Below are positions 41,349-49,377 of a stretch of 64,000 nt of DNA, one piece after another (positions within the stretch are counted from its first letter, which is position 1; the number at the start of each line of letters is the position of its first letter). The translations under genes and the position numbers were made by a program. This DNA is from an uncultured bacterium (GTDB taxonomy: Bacteria; Bacillota; Negativicutes; Veillonellales; Veillonellaceae). A model generated the notes under the pieces. That model saw only the letters and a list, made by a program, of their open reading frames with translations. It did not search any database and was not told the origin of the DNA. The DNA is taken from contig CAJMLW010000001.1 of the NCBI GenBank assembly GCA_905214495.1, positions 57,909 to 121,908 of the forward strand. The letters are read 5' to 3'.

Positions 41349-43148
41349 TTAATCTTCTACCTTTAAAATTGCCATAAATGCTTCTTGTGGAATCTCTACA
41401 GAACCAACAGCTTTCATGCGTTTCTTACCAGCTTTTTGTTTTTCTAGCAATTTACGTTTACGAGAAATATCGCCACCATAACATTTGGCTAAAACGTCTT
41501 TACGCCAAGCTTTTACAGTTTCACGAGCTACAATTTTCGTACCTACTGCTGCTTGAATAGGAATTTCAAACATTTGACGAGGAATTAATTCTTTCAATTT
41601 TTCAGCTAATGCACGACCACGCGTAGCAGCACGATCCTTATGAACGATGATAGATAACGCATCTACAGGTTCTCCATTTAATAAAATATCCATCTTAACC
41701 ATTGGAGATTGTTTATATCCAATCAGTTCATAATCAAGAGATGCATACCCCTTTGTAGCAGATTTTAATTTATCAAAGTAATCATAAATGATTTCGCTCA
41801 ATGGTAAGTGATATACAACGGATACACGCGTTTCATCCAAGTATTCCATGGATTGATATTCGCCACGTTTATCTTGAGACAATTCCATAATAGTACCAAC
41901 AAAATCCTTAGGTACAATGGTCGTAGCCTTAACATATGGTTCTTCAATATAATCGATTTCCGTTGGAGGTGGTAACTTAGCAGGATTATCCACTTCTAGC
42001 ATTTCCCCATTTGTTTTATATACCTTGTAGTTAACAGATGGAGCAGTAGTGATAAGTGTTAGATTATATTCACGCTCTAAGCGCTCTTGAATAACATCCA
42101 TATGTAGTAAGCCTAAGAAACCACAACGGAAACCAAAGCCAAGAGCCAAGGATGTTTCTGCTTCATATTCCAAAGCAGCATCATTAAGTTGTAACTTTTC
42201 TAATGCATCACGAAGATTTTCATAGTCTTTGGAATCTGTGGGATACAAGCCACAGTATACCATAGATACAGCTTTGCGATAGCCTGGTAATGGTTCAGGT
42301 GCAGGATTATCAGATAATGTTACGGTATCGCCTACATGGCAATCCTTTACATTTTTAATACTAGCAGCAATACAACCTACAGAACCACATGGTAATTCTT
42401 GGACAGGCACAAGATTTGGTGTAAAGATACCAAGCTCTGTAACATCAAAATCTTTCTTATCATGCATCATCCGGATTGTATCTTTAGCCTTAATACATCC
42501 TTCTTTCACCCGAACATAAGCAATAGCACCTTTATATGCATCAAAGCGACTGTCAAAAATCAATGCTCTTGTTGGTTCATCAGATTTATCTGGTGGTGCA
42601 GGCACCTTATTTACAATAGCTTCTAAAATATCTGGAATGCCAATACCAGATTTAGCAGAACATAAGACAGCTTCAGAGGCATCTAAACCTATGATGTCTT
42701 CAATTTCTTGCTTAACCCGTTCAGGATCTGCAGATGGCAAGTCGATTTTATTAATAACCGGAATAATCTCAAGATCATGTTCTAAAGCGAGATACACGTT
42801 TGCCAACGTTTGCGCTTCTACACCTTGTGCAGCATCTACAACGAGTAATGCCCCTTCACAAGCTGCAAGCGAACGAGATACTTCATAGCTGAAATCCACA
42901 TGGCCCGGCGTATCAATAAGGTTCAAAATGTATTCTTCACCATCTTGAGCCTTATACAAAATACGAACAGATTGCGCTTTAATAGTAATACCACGTTCAC
43001 GTTCTAAATCCATGGAATCCAATACTTGAGCTTCCATTTCCCGTTTTTGTAGAGTACCAGTATATTCAATTAATCTATCAGCGATGGTAGATTTACCATG
43101 GTCGATATGAGCTATAATACAGAAGTTTCTAATCTTTTTCGTTGACAT
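41349..43148 (-). CDS. lepA: Elongation factor 4 (LepA)
   Basis: A 599-residue translational GTPase (EF4/LepA). G1 AHIDHGKST near 14-22, G2 region ERGITI, G3 LIDTPGHVDF, G4 INKIDLP, and the LepA-specific C-terminal domain (KAGKKRMKAVGSVEIPQEAF). Full length and usual order before hemW. The start codon is clear from homology, but the nearest Shine-Dalgarno (AAGGAG, plus 43180-43185) is about 30 bases upstream, with an 8-pair hairpin in between (see findings). Confidence 0.97.
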   Translation of the reverse strand: MSTKKIRNFCIIAHIDHGKSTIADRLIEYTGTLQKREMEAQVLDSMDLERERGITIKAQSVRILYKAQDGEEYILNLIDTPGHVDFSYEVSRSLAACEGALLVVDAAQGVEAQTLANVYLALEHDLEIIPVINKIDLPSADPERVKQEIEDIIGLDASEAVLCSAKSGIGIPDILEAIVNKVPAPPDKSDEPTRALIFDSRFDAYKGAIAYVRVKEGCIKAKDTIRMMHDKKDFDVTELGIFTPNLVPVQELPCGSVGCIAASIKNVKDCHVGDTVTLSDNPAPEPLPGYRKAVSMVYCGLYPTDSKDYENLRDALEKLQLNDAALEYEAETSLALGFGFRCGFLGLLHMDVIQERLEREYNLTLITTAPSVNYKVYKTNGEMLEVDNPAKLPPPTEIDYIEEPYVKATTIVPKDFVGTIMELSQDKRGEYQSMEYLDETRVSVVYHLPLSEIIYDYFDKLKSATKGYASLDYELIGYKQSPMVKMDILLNGEPVDALSIIVHKDRAATRGRALAEKLKELIPRQMFEIPIQAAVGTKIVARETVKAWRKDVLAKCYGGDISRKRKLLEKQKAGKKRMKAVGSVEIPQEAFMAILKVED

Positions 43149-43157
43149 ACTATATGA

Positions 43158-43176
43158 ACAAGTTCAAGGAACTTGT
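43158..43176 (-). promoter_or_regulatory. Hairpin between lepA Shine-Dalgarno and start
   Basis: The inverted repeat ACAAGTTC-N3-GAACTTGT (about 43158-43176) separates AAGGAG (plus 43180-43185) from the lepA ATG (43146-43148). No closer ribosome site exists, and an in-frame TGA rules out an earlier start. Folding the hairpin would bring the site to about 12 bases from the start. Confidence 0.5.
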
Positions 43177-43186
43177 ATTCTCCTTT

Positions 43187-44248
43187 CTAACATACGCGAT
43201 CGATAACAGCACCTCCTAATAATTGAGTGCCATTATAAAAGGCTACGGACTGACCTGGTGTAATAGCCCGTTGTGGTTCATCAAAGATAACCTCCATCGT
43301 ATCGTCGTCTAAGATACGTGCCGTACAAGGCGATGGGTTGGCTGCGTAACGAATTTTACCTTCCGCCTTTAACTCTTTATGGATTGTATCATCTAAGAAA
43401 TTATAAAACTTACAAATCATACGATTCGTAAAAAGTCGTTCATTAGGTCCTACAATAACTTCATTGCGTTCACCATTAAAGCCAATAACATATAAAGGGT
43501 GTTTATAAGCAATGCCTAATCCTTTACGTTGACCAATCGTGTAATTGAATAAACCCGTATGCTTTCCTAATATTTCACCATCTTCAGTAACAATATTACC
43601 AGATTTTGGTTTGGTTTTCATTTCTTCTACTACGAGTTTTTGATAATTACCATGCGGTAAGAAACAAATATCTACACTGTCTGGTTTCTTAGCTACTGGC
43701 AAATCATATTCAGCAGCTAATTTACGTGTTTCTGTTTTACATTGGCCACCCAATGGGAACATAAGATGACTCAAAATACGTTGATTCATATTATACATAA
43801 CATAGCTTTGATCTTTAGTTGGGTCAACACCTTTATGCAATTCATATAAACCAGTGTCTTCATTATAATTAACCTGTGCATAGTGACCAGTTACCATATG
43901 TGTAGCACCTAGTTCTAATGCCCGATTAAGCATTAAATCAAATTTAATATTTTTATTACAGAATACACAAGGATTTGGTGTGCGCCCATAAGCATATTCT
44001 TTCACGAAATAATCTACTACATTCTCGTAGAATACATCGCGTGCATCGATAACATGATGCTCGATACCAAGAAAATCACACATTTTCTTAGCATCTGTTA
44101 CGGCAAGAGGCACCTCATCATAGGGCGTGCCACTCACCCATAACCATAGAGTAATACCAAATACTTTATAGCCTTGTTTTAATAGCATTGCAGCAGTTAG
44201 AGAACTGTCTACGCCGCCACTCATAGCTACAGCGATAACTTTTTCCAT
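43187..44248 (-). CDS. mnmA: tRNA-specific 2-thiouridylase MnmA
   Basis: A 353-residue enzyme that makes 2-thiouridine at the wobble position of tRNA-Lys, -Glu and -Gln. PP-loop AMSGGVDSS at 8-16, the catalytic-Cys pair in NPCVFCNKNIKF near 98-109 and in VDICFLPHGNY near 200, and the C-terminal TGQRKGLGI segment. Start ATG 44246-44248 has AAGGAG five bases away; the open frame to 44278 is not supported. A long structured leader precedes it (44263-44362). It is the first gene of a unit that continues into lepA. Confidence 0.97.
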   Translation of the reverse strand: MEKVIAVAMSGGVDSSLTAAMLLKQGYKVFGITLWLWVSGTPYDEVPLAVTDAKKMCDFLGIEHHVIDARDVFYENVVDYFVKEYAYGRTPNPCVFCNKNIKFDLMLNRALELGATHMVTGHYAQVNYNEDTGLYELHKGVDPTKDQSYVMYNMNQRILSHLMFPLGGQCKTETRKLAAEYDLPVAKKPDSVDICFLPHGNYQKLVVEEMKTKPKSGNIVTEDGEILGKHTGLFNYTIGQRKGLGIAYKHPLYVIGFNGERNEVIVGPNERLFTNRMICKFYNFLDDTIHKELKAEGKIRYAANPSPCTARILDDDTMEVIFDEPQRAITPGQSVAFYNGTQLLGGAVIDRVC

Positions 44249-44262
44249 ACTTTCTCCTTTTA

Positions 44263-44373
44263 ATGATCTCTTGATCATAAAACTAATCAGGGTGAAAGCC
44301 TGACGTGTAAAACACTAGTTCGGTGTAAAAGTCCGAGTAGTATTGCTATGAAATTATAGCAACTTATATTATA
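44263..44373 (-). ncRNA. Structured leader of mnmA with five tandem hairpins
   Basis: Downstream of a minus-strand TATAAT (plus 44368-44373) the leader can form, in order: TTGCTAT/ATAGCAA (44343-44349 with 44356-44362); TCGG/CCGA (44320-44323 with 44333-44336); GTGT/ACAC (44305-44308 with 44312-44315); TCAGG/CCTGA (44287-44291 with 44299-44303); ATGATC/GATCAT (44263-44268 with 44273-44278), the last just before AAGGAG. Three loops share the core TTTTACAC-like sequence. No known riboswitch class was recognised. Confidence 0.5.
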
Positions 44374-44406
44374 GCCTAGAACGAGGTATATTGAAAAGAT
44401 TTGAAA

Positions 44407-44441
44407 CAAAAGAATCTCTTCCCATCAAAGAAAGAGATTCT
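44407..44441 (-). terminator. Terminator after the PLP-enzyme gene
   Basis: Minus-strand stem AGAATCTCTT (plus 44432-44441) with AAGAGATTCT (plus 44411-44420), followed by TTTTG. It lies within 15 bases of the stop at 44447 and upstream of the mnmA promoter, so it ends the mutS-miaA operon. Confidence 0.88.
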
Positions 44442-44446
44442 AATTA

Positions 44447-45685
44447 TTATCTATGTTTTAATAATTCCTCTGCCGCACCTAAAATGCCGAGCATAGAATG
44501 TTCGAATACAAGACCACCTTGCATGAAGATTGTATATGGAGGGCGCACAGGACCATCGGCACTAAGTTCAATAGATGACCCTTGTACAAAGGTACCACCA
44601 GCCATGATAATTTTATCTTCATAACCAGGCATATCCCCAGGAATTGGATGCACATGCGCATCTACAGGAGAGTAAGCTTGCATGCCTACACAGAAATGCT
44701 CCATTTCCTCGCCATTTTTTAAATTGATGGCTTGAATCAAATCATAACGAGCTGCATCTACCTTAGGAAATACTTCATATCCTAGTAATTCACCTACCGC
44801 AGCTGTATACACAGCTCCTTTAAGGGCTTGTAACACTACATGAGGAGCCATAAATAAGCCTTGGAAGAATAGACGATAGCCAGGAGCATAGGAACCCATA
44901 TGATCACCAAGTCCTGGAGCCGTCAATTGATATGATACCTCTTCAACTAAATCCTCACGGCCCACGATATAGCCACCGGTTGGTGCTAAACCACCGCCAG
45001 CATTTTTGATGAGAGAACCCGCCATGATATCAGCACCGGCCTCTAATGGCTCTTGAAGCTCTGTAAATTCACCGTAGCAATTATCTACAAAGCAAATGGT
45101 TTCCGAATTCTTAGCTTTCACAACATCAACGATCGCTTTAATATCCGCAATCGACAATGGCTCACGAGTACTATACCCACGAGAACGTTGGATAACCACA
45201 GCACGTGTATTAGAATTAACAGCCTGTCCTATAGCGTCCAAATCATAGGTATTATTGTTAAGGGGCACTTCTGTATAGGTAAAGCCTTTTTCAATCAATG
45301 AACCCTTAACAGGACGAGTATAGCCAATAACGGATTGCATGGTATCATAAGGAGCTCCAACGGCATAGATAAATTCAGTTCCTTTAGAGCCATTTCCCAT
45401 AATAGCCATCAGTGTAGTAGCTAATGCGTGAGTACCCGATACAAAATGTGGCCGCACAAGAGCCTTTTCGCCTTTGAATACATAGGCAAATACTTCATCT
45501 AATTTTTCACGGCCTACATCGTTATAACCATAACCGGTTGTGCCTGTAAAATGATAGTCAGATACTTGACACTCTTTAAATGCTTCTAATACCTTTTTCG
45601 TATTTGCTAATGCAATAGGTTCAAACTTTTTAAATTGTGGTTCAGCCATTTCAAGGGCTTTACTACGTATTTTTTCTAATGTCAT
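44447..45685 (-). CDS. ynbB: PLP-dependent enzyme, methionine gamma-lyase-like (YnbB family)
   Basis: A 412-residue fold-type I PLP enzyme of the YnbB / aluminium-resistance protein family. FTGTTGYGYNDVGRE (46-60), VSGTHALATTL (82-92), Asp201 in FVDNCYGEF and Schiff-base Lys227 in AGSLIKNAGGGLAPTGG. Family members resemble methionine gamma-lyase and cystathionine lyases, but the reaction is not settled. It follows miaA by 17 bases as in Bacillus (miaA-hfq-ynbB), here without hfq. The terminator at 44407-44441 closes the operon. Confidence 0.9.
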   Translation of the reverse strand: MTLEKIRSKALEMAEPQFKKFEPIALANTKKVLEAFKECQVSDYHFTGTTGYGYNDVGREKLDEVFAYVFKGEKALVRPHFVSGTHALATTLMAIMGNGSKGTEFIYAVGAPYDTMQSVIGYTRPVKGSLIEKGFTYTEVPLNNNTYDLDAIGQAVNSNTRAVVIQRSRGYSTREPLSIADIKAIVDVVKAKNSETICFVDNCYGEFTELQEPLEAGADIMAGSLIKNAGGGLAPTGGYIVGREDLVEEVSYQLTAPGLGDHMGSYAPGYRLFFQGLFMAPHVVLQALKGAVYTAAVGELLGYEVFPKVDAARYDLIQAINLKNGEEMEHFCVGMQAYSPVDAHVHPIPGDMPGYEDKIIMAGGTFVQGSSIELSADGPVRPPYTIFMQGGLVFEHSMLGILGAAEELLKHR

Positions 45686-45702
45686 TCTCTATCCTTTATC
45701 TA

Positions 45703-46626
45703 TTAAAAACTTGAATCTATTATATTACATGCCATACCATAAATTTCGGCTTCTGTTGTTTGTGAGTCTATGATAATCCATTCTATGTACGGCATACGTT
45801 TATACCACGTAATTTGTCGTTTTGCAAAGTGACGCGTATTTTTCTGAATTAAATCCACACATGCGTCATAACTGATTAATCCTTCTAAATACTGAACAAC
45901 CTCTTTATAGCCAATACCTTTAAAAGCCTGACAATTTGGATTTACTCCATTTTTTAGTAATTGTTTAACTTCATCCACTAGACCTTTTTTAAACATAATT
46001 TCTACGCGACGATTGATTCGATCATATAAATCACTACGTTCTCGTTGTAATCCAATAACTGGGCCTTTATAGGATAAACCCTCTTTTGTTTGCTTTATTA
46101 ACGATTTATAATCACCAGCAGTCATCAATTCAATAGCACGGTACAACCGATGTTTATCGGTATATTTAATTTCTATGCCACCTTTTTCTGCCAAATTCTG
46201 AGCATACTCACGTAATCCATCTACGCCATATTCAGTATATAACTCATCTAATTCGATTCTTAATTTTGTATTAGGCTTTATATCATTAAAATTATAGTTT
46301 TCTAATAAAGACTGAACATATAAACCAGTTCCACCAGATAAGATTGGTACAACATGATTGTCATTTAATTGATTTATTAATAATTTAGCTTGTTGTTGAA
46401 AGATAGAAACACTGTAATCATCGTCAGGTTCTAAAATGTTTATGAGATGATGAGATATACTAGCTAATTCATCTGTTGTCGGCTTTGCAGTACCAATATT
46501 TAAATGTTTATATACCTGATACGCATCACCAGAAATCACTTCGCCATTATATCCTTTAGCCAATGCTAATGTTAAGTCAGTTTTCCCTACAGCTGTAGGA
46601 CCTACAATTGTTATTAACTTTTTCAT
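45703..46626 (-). CDS. miaA: tRNA dimethylallyltransferase MiaA
   Basis: A 307-residue enzyme that prenylates A37 of tRNAs reading UNN codons, using dimethylallyl diphosphate. P-loop GPTAVGKTDL at 8-17, SGDAYQVYKHLNIGTAKP near 34-51, SGGTGLY near 97-103, and ARRQITWYKR-like FAKRQITWYKRM near 268-279. Overlaps the RsmJ-like gene by four bases (ATGA). MiaB, the enzyme that acts next on the same base, is in the same operon upstream. Confidence 0.97.
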   Translation of the reverse strand: MKKLITIVGPTAVGKTDLTLALAKGYNGEVISGDAYQVYKHLNIGTAKPTTDELASISHHLINILEPDDDYSVSIFQQQAKLLINQLNDNHVVPILSGGTGLYVQSLLENYNFNDIKPNTKLRIELDELYTEYGVDGLREYAQNLAEKGGIEIKYTDKHRLYRAIELMTAGDYKSLIKQTKEGLSYKGPVIGLQRERSDLYDRINRRVEIMFKKGLVDEVKQLLKNGVNPNCQAFKGIGYKEVVQYLEGLISYDACVDLIQKNTRHFAKRQITWYKRMPYIEWIIIDSQTTEAEIYGMACNIIDSSF

Positions 46627-47417
46627 TGCAACCCCTTATTACTGTAAACACCATATCCAATACGACTATACTTTCCTCCTACCCATGTAGATGGTGAAAA
46701 ATCTTTAAATACAGCACTAAACGGTCGTTCTTTGATAATAAAACCTAATCGACAAACGCGTCTAGCTTCCTGAATCACAGAATCTATGATTCTACCTTCC
46801 GAAGTATGCCCACGCAACGGTTTAAATTGAGGACTTTCTTCAATAGGAACTTCAAACATAGGGTCAAAATATAATATATCTACACTATCGTTAGGTAGCC
46901 CCTGTAAAAAGCTTTCAAAATTATCATGACGAGCATCAATACGACGTAGTGCATTTGTTACAGTCATATCCTCATGAGTATAATGTTTCAATCCAAACCA
47001 TGTAGATAGCCATATAGGATATGACGCCTCTAATCCTATAATATGTGCATTAGGGAATGCATAGGACATGATAATAGCATCACTGCCAAGGCCTAGTGTA
47101 CAATCAACTATAGATATGGAATTAGATGATTCAGCTGTTAACAATTCTATAGCATTTACAAGGTGGTCATCATCTCCACGTTGTAAGCGTAAAATACGTA
47201 ATTGAGCCATGGATAAATGAAATCTATGTTCCTGTTCTTCGTTAAAATGAATTGTCAATTGATTCTTAGAAACAACCGCAATAGGCCTATCCTCTAATAA
47301 TAGTTCAGAAATAGACCTCTTTTGACGATTTAGATATACTAAATCTAATAATTTAGCTAATTCTTTTGTTTCTTCTTTTATCGCTGAAGACGCTTTTTGT
47401 GAAGTAGTAATAATCAT
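46623..47417 (-). CDS. RsmJ-like SAM-dependent methyltransferase
   Basis: A 264-residue SAM methyltransferase. SAM motif region IVDCTLGLGSDAIIMS (103-118), IIGLEASYPIW (125-135) and the catalytic-type YFDPMFEVP near 184, which resembles the DPMFP of RsmJ, the 16S rRNA m2G1516 enzyme. RsmJ is best known in Proteobacteria, so here the target is only a suggestion. It lies one base after mutL and overlaps miaA by four bases in the mutS-mutL-miaA operon. A DNA or tRNA target is a less likely alternative. Confidence 0.75.
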   Translation of the reverse strand: MIITTSQKASSAIKEETKELAKLLDLVYLNRQKRSISELLLEDRPIAVVSKNQLTIHFNEEQEHRFHLSMAQLRILRLQRGDDDHLVNAIELLTAESSNSISIVDCTLGLGSDAIIMSYAFPNAHIIGLEASYPIWLSTWFGLKHYTHEDMTVTNALRRIDARHDNFESFLQGLPNDSVDILYFDPMFEVPIEESPQFKPLRGHTSEGRIIDSVIQEARRVCRLGFIIKERPFSAVFKDFSPSTWVGGKYSRIGYGVYSNKGLQ

Positions 47418-47418
47418 A

Positions 47419-49377
47419 TTAAGACCTTAAGAATAACTTACCCAACTCATCAGGTGTAAATTTAATAATTGTTGGGCGACCATGAGGGCAAACATAAGGT
47501 TTATCTGTATGGAATAAATCTTCAATAAGTGTTGTCATTTGGTACATATTAAGATTGTGTCCAGATTTAATGGCACCCCTACAAGATGCATAAGCTAGCA
47601 TTTCATGACGCAATTGAGCTTTAGTAGGCTGTTCATGGTCATGCAAAAAAGTAAATACATAAGATAAAATTTCCTGAGCTTTACTTTCTACTAGATCTAC
47701 AGGTGCACCAACTAATTTGATTTGATTAGGACCGCCAAGCTCTACTTCAAAGCCTAAATCCAACAAAGCGTCCTGTTCATTCTCAACAAGATTCATTTCA
47801 TCCTCTGTAGCATTGCTATAAGTCGGTACAAGCAGGCTTTGCATTGGTATAGCCTCCGAAGATTTACACAAACGATCATAACGGACACGTTCGTGTGCTG
47901 CATGCTGATCTATAATATATAAATCATCACCTTTTTTGGCTAATATATAACAGGATGCAACCTGCCCCATTGGTAAAAAGCCTGATTTTTGTATATCTCT
48001 AGACTCATCTTCTATATGCTGTTCTTGTATTTGATGGAATTTCTCTTTATCTTCCGTCGTATAGCTAGTATAAGCTGTAGGAACTGATGTAAATGAGGAT
48101 TCCTCAAATGTTTCCTGTTCATACATCGCTTTTGGAGCTGGTGGTGTAAACCCTTTTTCTTTTAAGGCATCTACAAAATCACGTGTATCCTGACGTAATA
48201 CCTCATATCCCTTAGTGCGCCGTCCGCCAAAAACCTTATCATAGTCAATGGCTGTAGCAATATGTTCAGCCGTATCATTATGATCACTCAAAACTTGTGG
48301 AGCTTGGTACGAGTTATAGCCAGTACCTTGTGATTCAGTTTCTAAAGGTTGAGTAAACGATGATGATTCACGTTCATACCGTTCATGAAGAGGGTTATTT
48401 AAGGCATTTAGAATTGCATGATAAACAGCTTTAAATATGATTTTATCATCTTCAAATTTAACTTCACTCTTCCGAGGATGTACATTGATATCCACCATAC
48501 TAGCCGGTACAGTTATATGTAGTAAAACCAATGGATATCCAGATTTTGGTAATAATGCATGGTACGCATTATCTATGGCTTTCAAAATTGTTTTATCTGA
48601 TATAACTCGATTATTGACAATAATCGTCTGCCAAATACGCGTGCTTTTTAACAATGTTGGTTTTGATACAACACCTTCGATATAGATATGTTCACTTTCA
48701 TAAGCAATGGGAAATATATCATTCTTGTTCTTATAACCGTATAATGCAGCCACTGTATCTTGTATTGAGCCAGATCCTGGTGTAATGATGGCTACACGAT
48801 CATCAATAGTTAATTTAAAAGCAATATGCGGATTACTTAACGCCAATTTACCAACAATGTCTTGAATTTTAGATGATTCAGTTCGTTCAGTTTTAAGAAA
48901 TTTACGACGAGCTGGTGTATTAAAAAATAATTCCTTCACTTCAATTGTCGTACCAGGTGCTGCACCATAAGGAATACAATCAGTAAAGGTTCCTCCATCG
49001 ATGAGAATACGTGTACCAAGTTCTTGGTCTACAGTTCTAGTAGTCAAAACAAAATGAGAAACAGAGGCGATACTTGCCAAAGCCTCTCCCCTAAACCCTA
49101 AGGATGCAATATCGAATAAATCCTCTACCTTTTGAATCTTAGAAGTAGCATGGCGCAAAACTGCAAGACGGGCATCTTCTTCTGTCATCCCCTTGCCATT
49201 ATCAGTAATGCGCATATATGCACTACCACCTTCACCAATTTCCACTTCAATCGATGTAGCATCAGCATCAATAGAGTTTTCAATCAGTTCTTTTACAACT
49301 GATGCGGGGCGTTCTACAACCTCACCAGCTGCTATTTTATTGATTGTAGTTTCATCCAAAACATGTATGGTTGCCAT
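47419..49377 (-). CDS. mutL: DNA mismatch repair protein MutL
   Basis: A 652-residue GHKL-ATPase repair protein. N-terminal motifs IAAGEVVERPASVVKELIEN (split: residues 13-32), DNGKGM, GFRGEALASI. The C-terminal endonuclease domain has DQHAAHERVRYD (Glu kept, last position Asp), ACRGAIKSGH and CPHGRPTII, so the nicking activity of Gram-positive-type MutL is expected. Overlaps mutS by one base. The linker (about 340-460) is poorly conserved, as usual. Confidence 0.97.
   Translation of the reverse strand: MATIHVLDETTINKIAAGEVVERPASVVKELIENSIDADATSIEVEIGEGGSAYMRITDNGKGMTEEDARLAVLRHATSKIQKVEDLFDIASLGFRGEALASIASVSHFVLTTRTVDQELGTRILIDGGTFTDCIPYGAAPGTTIEVKELFFNTPARRKFLKTERTESSKIQDIVGKLALSNPHIAFKLTIDDRVAIITPGSGSIQDTVAALYGYKNKNDIFPIAYESEHIYIEGVVSKPTLLKSTRIWQTIIVNNRVISDKTILKAIDNAYHALLPKSGYPLVLLHITVPASMVDINVHPRKSEVKFEDDKIIFKAVYHAILNALNNPLHERYERESSSFTQPLETESQGTGYNSYQAPQVLSDHNDTAEHIATAIDYDKVFGGRRTKGYEVLRQDTRDFVDALKEKGFTPPAPKAMYEQETFEESSFTSVPTAYTSYTTEDKEKFHQIQEQHIEDESRDIQKSGFLPMGQVASCYILAKKGDDLYIIDQHAAHERVRYDRLCKSSEAIPMQSLLVPTYSNATEDEMNLVENEQDALLDLGFEVELGGPNQIKLVGAPVDLVESKAQEILSYVFTFLHDHEQPTKAQLRHEMLAYASCRGAIKSGHNLNMYQMTTLIEDLFHTDKPYVCPHGRPTIIKFTPDELGKLFLRS

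Noticed and set aside
44281..44340. Plus-strand segment resembling group II intron helices
   Set aside because: Only short stems match in style; no intron-encoded protein, domain V or splice context is seen. A leader of mnmA fits better.
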